Source of the DNA: Stomorhina lunata
Lineage: Eukaryota; Arthropoda; Insecta; Diptera; Rhiniidae
DNA: 64,000 nucleotides
Reading direction: 5' to 3'
Assembly (NCBI GenBank): GCA_933228675.1
Contig: OW121740.1
Location: 7,567,442 to 7,631,441, forward strand
The notes beneath the pieces are model-generated. The model made no database searches, had not been told where the DNA came from, and was given only the letters and a program-made list of their open reading frames with translations. Shown piece by piece: positions 10,610 to 21,084 of the stretch. The position numbers and the translations under genes were made by a program. Within the stretch, counting starts at the first letter, position 1; each line of letters starts with the position of its first letter.

Positions 10610-11745
10610 CCAAAGATCAAATTTTTGTTTATGGTCTTCGAACAAGATCTCACTATGATTCGAACAAGATCTCACGCTGTAAGAACTACTTTAGTTTTTG
10701 AATCAATTTTACTAGCATCTCTTACAATGAATTCATACTTGGTTTTTATTGAAACTGAAATTTTATCTTATTTATGGTCCTTCGAACTGCATCTCTTTAT
10801 AATAAAATCTTGAGATTTGGCTTTAAAAAAGTAGTTTATCTTATCTCTTTAATTGGATCTTTGTTCTAATATTTTGTTTATTCTAATCATACAAACTCTG
10901 TAAAAATATACATATTTTATTGAACTTTGTTTATTTGTGGTCCTTCGAACTGCATCTCTAATTTTGGATATGGTCCTTCGAACAAGATCTCACTATGATC
11001 AGTTATTGTCCTTCAAACAGGATCTTGCTGTAAGAACTACTTTAGTTTTTTAATCAATAGTACTAGCTTCTCTTTCAATAAAAACCAAGTATGAATTCAT
11101 TGTAACTAAAATTTTATCTTATTTACGGTCCTTCGAACTGGATCTGTCTTTAAAAAAATCTTGAGATTTTGCTTAAGAAAAGTAGTAAAATAAATCACTT
11201 TAATTGGATCTTATATTTTATTCATTCTTATCATACAAATTCTGTAAAAATAAACATATTTCATTGAACTTTGTTTATTTATGGCCCTTCGAACTGGATC
11301 TCTCTAAAATAAAATCCGGAGATTAAGCTTTAGATGGTTCTACGGCTATGTTTTATTGATTCATACAAAATGAATCATACAAATTGTGTCAACATTTAAA
11401 CATATTTGATTGAATTTTGTTAATTTATGGTCCTTCGAACTGGATCTCTCTACAATAAAATTTCGGGATTTAGCTTTAGGTAAGTAGTTTACCTTTTTCC
11501 TATAAATTGTTCTTAGTCTTATATTTTATTGATTCTAATCAGACAAATTGTATTAAAATAAACATATTTTATTGAGTTTTGTTAATTTATGGTCCTTCAA
11601 ACTGGATTTAGTTAAAAAAAACTGTTTTTAATCTCTCAATTTTAGAGGTTTTTCGATAAAATATATCAAATGTCTATTCCTTATCATAAAAGTTGTTGCA
11701 AATAAGTAATATCTCAGGGGACATTGTTATTGGTCCTTCGAGTGC
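10610..11745 (+). repeat. Second tandem array with GGTCCTTCGAACTGGATC core
   Basis: Cores occur near 10630, 10656, 10775, 10940, 10970, 11008, 11128, 11283, 11428, 11589 and 11731, with spacing of about 140-165 bp in the right half. Flanking shared blocks such as 'TCATACAAATTGTGTCAA' and 'CATATTTGATTGAATTTTG' recur in each unit. It is the same strand and core as 4110-6250 but a distinct subfamily (CTGGATC, CTGCATC and CAAGATC variants). Confidence 0.75.
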
Positions 11746-11899
11746 TTAACCAAGTTTTCCTAGATAGCCTAGTAGGCCCATGATTTTGCGGATCATTAGA
11801 ACCAGTAACCCATTGTAACTACTACAACAATCTTATGTGTCTGGAAGAAAAAATTAGATCATACTGTTGTAATACTGCCAACTGAGTGTGACTGATATC

Positions 11900-12760
11900 T
11901 ATGGGCGTCGGTACCAGTAGACACCGAACACATATTTGACACTTTTTCAATTTATGGGGTACAAAAATGGGAAAACAAGTTAAAGTCCAATCTTTTAATA
12001 GGATAAAAAAGGTTAATATGTGTAAGTTTGGGCAAACAATTAAGCATTTTGAACCGATAAACGTAGAAACCGAAAATATATTTGATACTTTTTAAATTTA
12101 TGGGGTAAAAAGTGTTAAAGTGCTATCAGTTAATTTAATAAAAAAAAGGTCAATCCGGGACAAATTTTTCAGTTTTGTGTAACCTTTGGTAATCAATTGT
12201 GCATTTCCAACCGAGGAAACTAGAAACCGAACGCACATTTGAGACTTTTTGAATTTATGGGGTAAAAAATTGAAAAAGTGTTGAAGTCATATCAACTAAT
12301 GGTATAAAAAAGGGTAATCCGAGAAAACAGTTTAAGGTTTGTGTAAGCTCTGCTAAACAATTATTCATTTTGAAGCGATAAACCTAGAAACCGAACACAT
12401 ATTTCATACTTTTTAAATTTATGGGGTTAAAAAGGGTAACACTTTAAAGTCCTATCTATTAATAGGATTAAAAGGGATAATATGTTTTGGTAATCAATTA
12501 TGTATTTTTAACCGATAAATCTAGAAACCGAACATATATTTGATACTTTTTGAATTTATGGGGTAAAAAAGGGAAAAAGTGTTAAAGTCCAATCTATTGA
12601 TGAGATAAAAAATGGTAATCCGAGAAAAATGTTTAAGTTTTGTGTAAGTGTTCAATTATGCATTTTAAACCGATAAACCGAACACGTATTTCATACTTTT
12701 TGAATTCATGGGGTAAAAAATGGAACATTTTCAGTCCTATCTGATATTTTTAACTAATAG
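11900..12760 (+). repeat. ~150-bp tandem array, about six units
   Basis: Each unit carries GAAACCGAACACATATTTG-like sequence followed by ACTTTTTGAATTTATGGGG and TAAAAAAGGG. The GAAACCGA anchor recurs near 11925, 12069, 12226, 12389, 12525 and 12675 (136-163 bp apart). Divergence between units is substantial. No ORF is present. Confidence 0.7.
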
Positions 12761-12851
12761 AGAAAGATAGATATTTAAAACTGATTTTTGACCAAATATA
12801 AAACTTTTCTTGGGAATTTTTAAAATTTCGGGAAAGCTGGGAGTAAACTTT

Positions 12852-13455
12852 TTATAAACTCAACCACCATAGGTGGAAAGGGTAGAAAAATTTGTGCTGA
12901 TGTAACTTACGGATCGAAATCTTTGTCTGGCCCATATTTAAGTATATCATTAGACACAGAACCACTAATCCATAAAGAGGTAAGCCCTACAGCAACACGC
13001 CGTCGATGTAAAATAAGTAAAATTGACTGTAGGTTAAATAATGTGTTTTAATAACAGGAAATGCCTCACCGATCTAAAAATAGATATCATCTGCAATTAC
13101 AGTATTAGATAATATAAAGCTTTATCTCCCATTTTCACCACCTTTCGCCTCTCTACTATCCCCTTTCCGAAGAAGGTAACATATATACAATTGTATCGGC
13201 TCTATATACAATTGTATCGGCAGTGTTACTTCCTTTTTATAAAAAAATGTTATTATTTGTAACACACATAATTTTTTGTATAACTGTAATCAAATTTCTA
13301 AGTTGTGAGAAAATCGGTTCACATTTGACCCTAGCTCTTATATAACGCCCATTGACCGAAATGGCTTGCGAAAATGTTTGTGTCTTGACAAAATTTAGCA
13401 AATATATTTCACCACTTAGGTCAAGCTAGTCCGACTATAGCATTTTCTTACTTTT
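12852..13455 (-). mobile_element. mini-me-like element, diverged and interrupted
   Basis: The left end (ACCACCATAGGTGGAAAGG, then 'TTTGTGCTGATGTAAC') and the right part (13242-13455, with 'CACATTTGACCCTAGCTCT' and a final 'AGTCCGACTATAGCATTTTC') both match the family. They are separated by about 12976-13200, which is an inverted copy of the repeat at 16350-16665. Confidence 0.5.
12976..13200 (-). repeat. Dispersed repeat, inverted relative to 16350-16665
   Basis: Shared blocks include ACACGCCGTCGATGTAAAATA (the reverse of TTTTACATCGGCGGCGTGT near 16632) and 'CTTTCGCCTCTCTACTAT' (the reverse of ATAGTAGAGAGGTGAAAGG near 16379). It sits inside a mini-me-like copy and was probably inserted into it. 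It is non-coding and its family is not recognised. Confidence 0.5.
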
Positions 13456-13553
13456 TTTAATACAGGCTTATTTTTTGAACCATAAAAAGTACTTTTATTT
13501 TTATCATATGATACATCAAGTAACTTTTGAACAAAGTCACTTAAGGGTAGTAA

Positions 13554-14372
13554 CCCAGCAAAACTTTGCTAACGGCAAGTACTCTGGTAACTGGTTACCT
13601 CGTAATGACTACAACATACCCTCCGAATAACTAATAAGTTATTACATAAGTACTTATTTGTAATTAAAATGGTAAGTTGAACTGAATGGCCCGGGTTCAA
13701 ATCCCACCAAGACCAAAAATTTTTTTTAATTTTTTTTTATTAAAAATGTATTTTTAAATGATTTTTGAATTTTAAAAACATAAATATTACCTTCTGTAAA
13801 AAAAAAATTTTGGAAAACTAACTCACGGTAATAAAAAAATACCATCATGAGTCAATTTTGATTATGTAGGTATGTAGATTTTGGATACCAAGCAACGGTT
13901 CTGCTTGGTCTTAACTTGGTAAGCCTAAACTTATCTTGGTTATCCTTCATTTCAACTGTGGACACTGAGCTCCTAGTGATATCACCCAAAGAACTACTTT
14001 ACGTAGTGAGCTAACATGTACCGCGAGTTGTCCAATAAGAACGATAAAAAATGGGATGGAAAGACCAAGTAGAGGAAAATTTTTCATAACTTGATCTATA
14101 AAATTGAAGAATATTCGCACAAGATCGAAGAAAATAGGTTGTATCTACAGGCCATTTAAGTAATTAAGAGCCAATATTATATAAAAACTTATACAAAAGT
14201 TGTTTTTATCCAATTGCTTGCCCAATTCATTACTTTTCTGCAATTGGTAAGTACTTGCCTCCAATGACATACCCATGTTAATGTAATGACTTAAACAGTG
14301 AATGAGTAAGTAGTTCGTGTTCAATAGTTTAGCTGTTTAACTCATTATTTGGTAATGAAAAGTTTTGCTGAG
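13554..14372. mobile_element. Second CCCAG-terminus TIR element, internally shorter
   Basis: The left end CCCAGCAAAACTTTGCTAA and the right end AGTTTTGCTGAG are inverted. The first ~170 bp and last ~165 bp are collinear with 6377-7678; the middle is about 480 bp shorter and lacks the AGC tRNA-like segment. The left flank is TAA; the right terminus is eroded. No ORF is present. Confidence 0.6.
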
Positions 14373-15503
14373 AAGAGAATAATGTTAGCTTTATCCAGAA
14401 ATGCGGGCAATATTAAAAATGATATCTTTTAGTCTTCAAGACTAATCAGTGATAACTGAAAATTATTTTTTTCTTTCCATCTCTTGTAGTTTTCAAGAAA
14501 TATTGAAGATGTATGAAAAATAAGGAGTTATTTGTTGTTAAGCTGAAACTACTGTATTTTTTGTATTATTTTAAAATATCTAAGAAATTTTTAAAAGTAT
14601 CTAGACTAGACTTACATTTATATTGATTGGTGCTAATTATGATAGATTTTCTTTTATAAAAATAGATTTCCTTTTTTCCCAAGAATAATTTTCTACGTCA
14701 ATCAACTTCTGGCTATTTCTGTCTGTTTTTTTCAATGATAAATTACAAATAATTTAATTTTACTAGAAAATATCAATTTCTCATTCTAATTAAATGTTAT
14801 TTCTGATATTCTTGCAATTATTTTCCCAGTCATACAAATCAATATCAAACATATTTCATTATTATATTGTTTTGCGTAAATGTTAATGAAATATTCATAC
14901 AATTCACACCTGCTTAATATTCCATAATTATTTTAGCAAATAGAAAAAATAAAACATTTCAAATCCAAGAACTTTTAAATAACAAATCCAACTGACAATG
15001 TCTTAGAATGGACATATCTTCATTTATATACCAAACAAAAATTCTACACCCTAAAAATCCAAGTGCAAATAAATAAATATATAATTTCTATATTCTCCCC
15101 TAAATTTACTAGAAGTACTTGAGCTAAGAATTTACGAAAGTTTTTCTTCGACTATTAAACGCTAAAACAATTAAAAATGGGCAACATGAGTTTTATGACT
15201 ACCTGGTAATTTTTAATATTTTATGGCCCACGAATATTTGCCAATTTAATTGACACTTTAATTGCTCAAATAACAAACAAATGAAAACAATTTTTTATAT
15301 ACAAAATTATTACATTCGATATCGTATTTAAATACAAATACAAAACAAATACCTTGAAAATGAATGATATTGAAAAAACAGTGATGCCAAAGTGTTTACA
15401 AAAATGTGGAAATTGAAACATGGACTTAATCATAATATTAAGATGTGGGCCCAGAGTTAATACTATATATAGACTTGAACATAAACTAATACAATAACAC
15501 GAG
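14373..15503. other. AT-rich non-coding DNA, no gene seen
   Basis: No repeat structure or coding frame is recognised. A 114-codon open frame on the minus strand (15266-15610) runs into the SINE and shows no coding character. Confidence 0.5.
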
Positions 15504-15519
15504 ACATTACATTTTTTTA

Positions 15520-15829
15520 ATAATAATAATAATTTCCACGACAACATTCCAATTGGAACAAGTGGTACTTTTCTCAGACAATGAGCATCCGATTCTATTT
15601 TTAGACTCATTGAAAGGGACCTACGTTTTAACTCCGGCTCCGAACGGCAAATGCATTAGTTAGAGAAGTTTTTCATAGCCTAATACTCAATAACCAGTTT
15701 CTAGCTGAGTTATGAGGTGAACCGCCGCTTTTTTGAAAATTCATTTTTTCAACTTGGTCTGGGCGGGGATTGAACTTGGGACCTCTGGCATGCTAGGCGG
15801 ATGACTAACCTGCTATACCACGGCGACTC
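15520..15829 (-). mobile_element. Complete tRNA-derived SINE with 16-bp target-site duplications
   Basis: Reading the minus strand from 15829, the head has an A-box-like TGGTATAGCAGG and a B-box-like AGTTCAATCCC, then a ~200-bp body, then a tail of ATTATTATTATT and A residues. ACATTACATTTTTTTA flanks it exactly at 15504-15519 and 15830-15845, the mark of target-primed retrotransposition. A 5'-truncated relative lies at 61331-61575 on the opposite strand. The head has a CTAGCAT anticodon-like loop but no good acceptor pairing. SINEs like this depend on a LINE partner; which one cannot be said. Confidence 0.85.
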
Positions 15830-15845
15830 ACATTACATTTTTTTA

Positions 15846-16349
15846 TGAAACATTAAAAATTCGTTTATCTCGAAAACTTTAGGAAATATAGAGTGAATTT
15901 TTTTTTATTCCGATCACTTAATTTTATAGTAAAATCCAATGTTTACACAAAAACCAGAGGATGACTTTTTGAAGGCTTTTGAATTTTATTAAACAATTTT
16001 AAACGAGGCTATTTATGCCTTAAAATTGGTGGTGTTGTTTCCACAGACATGAGCCTTTATATAGCCCCACAAGATAAATATAGTCTAGGCATTAAATCTA
16101 ACGATTTTCTATATGTGACCAATTAACCGGTCCCAAACTTAAAATAAACTGTTCACGGAACTCTCTATTGGACATTTATTATGGCCCCACATATCAAGCA
16201 AGTCCATCTCTTTCATTTGGATAAAAAACACACTCACTAACTTAATACGGGCTATCTCCCAACTTTCAGTTAACTCCGTTTTTTTTTTTTCCAAAAGAGA
16301 AGTGACACATAGAAAAACGCTGTCTATACCATTACATAAACTTTATATA
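15846..16349. other. Non-coding DNA, no gene seen
   Basis: Mixed AT-rich sequence with stop codons in all frames. It shows no repeats shared with the rest of the window that could be recognised. Confidence 0.45.
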
Positions 16350-16665
16350 CGAATTGGGTAACCTTCTGTGGAAAGGGTATAGTAGAGAGGTGAAAGGTGA
16401 TGAAAAGAAAAGATTAAGCTTTATATAATTCAACACTGTAGTTGCACGTTATGTTTACTTTTGGAGCAGTGAAATTGCGCCATCTGTTGTTAGAAAGACG
16501 CACCATTTCAATTATATTTCTTTACATCGACGGGCATGCTAATGCACCAATGGAGGACTGTCAAGCTGTGCTATCTGTTGTAGGTATACGCATTATTTAA
16601 GCTTTTTGTTCTACAGCCAATTTAATTTATTTTACATCGGCGGCGTGTTAATGCACCGATGAAGG
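16350..16665 (+). repeat. Dispersed non-coding repeat, partner of 12976-13200
   Basis: It contains GGTAACCTTCTGTGGAAAGG, then 'ATAGTAGAGAGGTGAAAGG', and near its end 'TTTTACATCGGCGGCGTGT'. These appear in reverse order and strand at 12976-13200. Two internal blocks ('TTACATCGACGGGCATGCTA' and 'TTACATCGGCGGCGTGTTA') are near-duplicates, so the end of the unit may itself be duplicated. Confidence 0.5.
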
Positions 16666-16720
16666 ATGATGAGGTAATTTATAATTTTAATAGAAATTAA
16701 TAATTACAGAAATTGACGTT

Positions 16721-16789
16721 TGCCGCGACCGGGGCTCGAACCCAGGCAGAATATAATATCTAATGCTTAGTATCCAACTAAGCCACAGC
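16721..16789 (-). pseudogene. tRNA-like sequence (pseudo-tRNA or SINE head)
   Basis: On the minus strand the 5' GCTGTGG pairs fully (with wobbles) with TCGCGGC at the 3' end, followed by A as discriminator. The T arm CTGGG-TTCGAGC-CCCGG pairs in all five positions and contains a B box. TGGCTTAGTTGG is an intact A box. The anticodon arm (about 16749-16765) does not fold, and no T-run terminator follows, so a working tRNA is unlikely. The 5' half resembles insect tRNA-Thr (from memory). Confidence 0.45.
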
Positions 16790-16799
16790 ACAATTCATC

Positions 16800-17760
16800 T
16801 TGATTACCCCTATCAATAACAGGCCTTACGAGCTGGCATTTGTTATTGCTACCGTTTTCGAGCTTCTTTCAATGGCAAAGAAGCCTTACTCGAAAGTTCA
16901 GGCAGAGTTTTTGTAGCCCTCTTATTAGCTGTAAACTCCTCAAGACTAAGCTATTCAGTTAAATATTAGCTTTTTGCCGGAGTAATGAGCTTAAAGGGAC
17001 GATCTGAATAAAAAAGAGGCCCGAAGACTGACTCGTAGTCCCCTTTTTACAAGTGACAGTAGTTTTTAGTTTAGATTATTAGCAACTCTTGAACTCTTTA
17101 GGGGAAGTGCAGGAAGAGAATTTGAACGAGCTTTTGCAGTTCCCTATTTCACAGAAAGAATAGAGTTTGTCCAATGCAGCATTAGAAGTGCTAGGAGGAG
17201 AACTCAAAGGCATTTACTTGTTTCCCACCTTTTGCCGGTGTATTTTTGTAGTAGAGGGTTTGGACTAATCAGGCTTTCTTCCTGCAGTTTGAGCATCAGA
17301 AGCTCTCAGGCCACTTTACATCAGTACCTCCACTAAATTTACCTGAACCTCACTAACCCCGACCTGAGACTTAGACCGTCGAAGTAGGTTTTTCAAAGAT
17401 CTTGAAGCCTCCGACCGGATACTTAGGGCGTGTATCTATTTTAGAAAATAAAAGGAAAAGAGGAGATCATATTTTATACTTGATGTCAAGTCAATATAGA
17501 AACTGCCGGCCCTCTGGAGAACATATGCAGAACAGGGACGGACCTAAACCGACGTAAAAATATTACCTTCAAGATGAGAAAACCGGGGTTCGACTGTCAG
17601 CCCAATACGGGCAACAGACGCCAGTTGAGGAAGGACGGGTGCTTAGTTCTTGTTTGAGCATTTCCCTTAACATTTTAGGTAGGGGTGACCCTTCCGGAGA
17701 TAGAAATAATATCATCTACCTCAGTGTAGCCTTAGGGCTCAGAACCCATTGTAATTTCTT
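16800..17760. other. Relatively GC-rich non-coding block, origin unknown
   Basis: Base composition is visibly higher in G+C than the flanks, with short coding-like stretches broken by stops in every frame. This looks like the eroded body or 3' region of a retroelement, but no protein motif could be recognised. Confidence 0.4.
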
Positions 17761-17979
17761 AAACGTGCATGAGGTTTGATAATAATATTTAATAATTTAA
17801 AAGCGTTGTTCGTTTGAAATTTGATTCGTGGTTAAATTATAGATCAAACTGAACATAGTTGAGAGTAACAAGTTACACGAAAGCAGCTGAACTGAAAAAA
17901 GTAATATGACTAAAAAATTTACTGGAAAGACCTAAACATAGACTTACAACATAAGTCAAGATATAGACTCAAATAGTAA

Positions 17980-18795
17980 CCCAGTAAGAACAGTGTCAAA
18001 CGTTTGAATTATGATGACTTTTACATTTGATATCAAACGTTTTTTTCAAACTATTTTCAAACCTGAACAGATGTTTGAGATTCACATTCATTTTCAAATG
18101 AGGGTTCATTTGAGAATAAACGTTTAAAAAATTATAGCTTCTCAAATTGAGAATAAAGGTTATTCTCAAATCATTATCAAACCCTAAGATGATTTGAGAA
18201 TAATTTGTGAAAATAGTGTTATATAAATTTGATATCAAACCTAATTTAAAATTTTTTTCAAACATCAAAAAAATAATTTATATTAAAAAAAGTAATGTTT
18301 AATGGAATGGCATTGCATTTCAAAGAAATTCGTTATGTCTTTCGGATTTTTTAAAATTGATCCATATTTGACCATAAAACCTCGCTTAGAAAATGTCAAG
18401 ATTAAAAATTCAATAATATTCATATGCATAAGTAAATTTTCTTTATTTCTTAAATTTTTTTTTTTCCTAACAATAAAAAAAAATTATATTTTAAGCAAAA
18501 GAATTCAAATATGATGCACCGCTTTCAAAAACAAAATAAACAAACTCAAAATTATCAAAAATACAACGCCATTTTATTTATGTTCCACATGTAGATTATA
18601 TCCACATTTGAAAAACCTTTGAGAATGAGGTTTGATAATGATTTGAGAATAAAGGCATTTCTCAATTTGAGAATAAAGTCCCCTTTTTGTTGAGAACGCT
18701 ATTATTCTCAAATCAGTATCAAACGTTTGACCTTTGAAAAAAGATTTATTTTCAAATCATCCTCAATTTGAGAATAAACCTTTTTTCTTACTGGG
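17980..18795. mobile_element. 816-bp foldback-type element with CCCAGTAAGAA termini
   Basis: It starts CCCAGTAAGAAC and ends TTCTTACTGGG. Long subterminal inverted blocks exist: 'TTCTCAAATCATTATCAAAC' on the left (about 18163) against 'GTTTGATAATGATTTGAGAA' on the right (about 18630), with many TTTGAGAATAAA copies in both arms. The middle (18270-18580) is a simple AT-rich spacer. It interrupts the 24-bp satellite: 'GATATAGACTCAAATAGTAA' precedes and 'AACTGTGATATGCC' follows. No transposase is present. Confidence 0.65.
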
Positions 18796-19420
18796 AACTG
18801 TGATATGCCTTTAGGCAAAAACTGAGATATAGACTCAATTATAAACTTAAAATATTTTTAGAAATAAAATAAGACATAGGATCTGACTTGGCACTGATAT
18901 AGATTGAGGTATATACTCAGATGTAGAGATATAAGACATAAACTGAGCAATAAGTTCAGGCAGTTCAGGAGATATAAGTAGGGACCAATACTCGGGATAT
19001 AGATTCAGATATAAAATAAGACATAACAAGAACTACTCTCAGAAACAAACGGAGATATAGACTCAAACAAAGACTTAAATATAAGTAAGTACTGAGACAT
19101 ATATCCAGGCATAAAGTGAGATGTAGACCGAGATATAAATTAAGACATAAACTGAGATATAGTGTCAGATTCAATCAGATCAAAGCTGAGATGTAAACAT
19201 AGACATAATAAAAACATAACCCAAATATCGACTTAGATATTAATTGAGGTTTAGTCTCAGACATTAACTGAGATATAGTCTCAGACAAGTTGACTCACGC
19301 ATATACAACCTCACGACCTAAAGTGAGATATAGACACAGAAAGAGATGAGAAAAAAAGTGAGATATAGACTCGGAAATTAATGAAGATATGATCCCAAAA
19401 ATAGACATAGATAACGAGAT
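18796..19420 (+). repeat. Degenerate 24-bp satellite, left block
   Basis: Repeats of ACTGAGATATAG and ACTCAGACATAA half-units with many substitutions and small indels. A further piece lies just before the foldback element (17930-17979). Minus-strand open frames here (18847-19174) are translations of the satellite. Confidence 0.75.
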
Positions 19421-21084
19421 AAGCTGAATTATTGATCTTAATATATCGAGCCCTTAGATTAAAATTATCGCAAGCGACAGGAAAAAAATTGATCGCAAGC
19501 GACAAAAAATCTTAATTTAACAAAAATTTGGAATGTTTTGCTGCATATCATTTATGTTCATTGTTAGTTTGCTTCTTCTTCTGTTTTCCTTGACTCCTAG
19601 TGGAGTATAGGGCCTCAAGTTTGCTACATTCGACAAACTAATTAAATTTTTTGCAAATGGTTTAGAAGTTATGGTGCAAAGTATTGTATGTAAAGTTTTT
19701 TAGTTTAAGTCCAATAACTTTTAAACTACTGGGCGGATTGTGGCGCAATGTGCAGAAATCGTCCAATTGGTAGTTGGAGTTTTAGGTCAATTTTTAAAAA
19801 CATGTCTACGAGTATTTTAAGCACAGTGGGCCAAAGTTAAGTACCATTATATGTAAAACCTATTGGTCCGTATAACTTTCGCAAAAAAAAACCTATCGAA
19901 AAGATTTTTACACGTTCGAAAACTACTTCAGAAAGAAAGAAAAAATTGCTTACTGTACTTTGCTATCTCTAATAGTTTAAGAGATATTTACGCTTACGAT
20001 TATTTAAATGAGAAACTGATAAAAAATTTAAAAATTAACGTAATAATTAATTCAAAACTCAACAAATTAAATGTGTGAACACAAAACGATGACCACCCAA
20101 ACATAATTAAAAAATTACCTAATTATAATATAAAACTAATAACTTTACAACTAAATTAAAATAAATCAAAACACTTGACAACAAATAAAACTGAATGTAA
20201 GACACAAAAAAATTTAAATAAAACCAGCTTTAAATTTTTTTCTCAACTTTTGCTGCCATAAAAATCGCCATAAGCCATTGGCGACTATTAATTAAAAAGT
20301 TTGTAACAGATATTTTGAAGTTGAATTGAATTTGAACACCTTTTTAATTAAACTTGATACGACGAGTAATGAAAAGAAAAAATGCAAATCAGCAAAAAAA
20401 ATTATATTAAATGAAAATTAAAAGTTAATGTAAATTTATTTATTACAAAATATTTACTTAGTGTTTAAATTGAAATTTTTATAAAAGAAACAGGTTTTGT
20501 AAAAAATAAATTTAATAATTTATTTGAAAAAAATTTTTTGAAAAGAGAATTTAAATTTAATTTAATTTCAAAGGGTCAAAGTTCAAAATGGCATCACTTT
20601 TCTTTAAAGAAAAAAGTCGTTTATTTTGAATACCTTCTCCTTAGGAGCAATTAAATTTTTTTATTAACAATTCAATAATTACACCATCATTAGGCCAACA
20701 AGTGTCCTTTCTATCTAAATATTTAACATTTCATTTAGGGCCAATTATGACTTCTGGCTATAAAAGTCACGGTCATTACAGGGCCACTTATTTACTTGTG
20801 TCTCTCTTTGACTTACGGTGTGAATTTTTCCACATCTTTAATTTCTATTTCGACAGAATTGAGAACTGAAGAAATACAAGTTTTGCAAATAGTTTTATTT
20901 TCTTTGGAAAAAGTAAAAGATTATTAGCAATAAAAGGAAATGATAGGGCGTTTTTCTAGAGCACTGAGCGAAATTTTTGAAATTAAATATAAATTGAGTA
21001 ATAGATCCAAATATTAACAGGAATATAAAACTAAATATAATAAAAATATTATATATATTTCCGATACAAAATTTTTTTTAAAAA
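19421..21084. other. AT-rich non-coding DNA with one retroelement 3'-end fragment
   Basis: At about 19575-19625 the reverse strand reads CTTGAGGCCCTATACTCCAC followed by a GGAGT..AACAGAAGAAG tail, which matches 60165-60205. It is probably the 3' end of a non-LTR element family. The remainder (19630-21084) shows no gene. Confidence 0.5.

Noticed and set aside
4110..11745. TTCGAA cores as heat-shock elements
   Set aside because: Heat-shock elements need GAA and TTC blocks spaced by two bases and repeated; here TTC and GAA abut and occur singly every ~150 bp.
17980..18795. piggyBac-type element because ends are CCC...GGG
   Set aside because: No TTAA target duplication flanks it; the left flank is GTAA and the right flank AACT.
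18847..19174. Overlapping minus-strand frames with L/Y/S-rich repeats
   Set aside because: They read through the 24-bp satellite; the periodic residues follow the repeat period.
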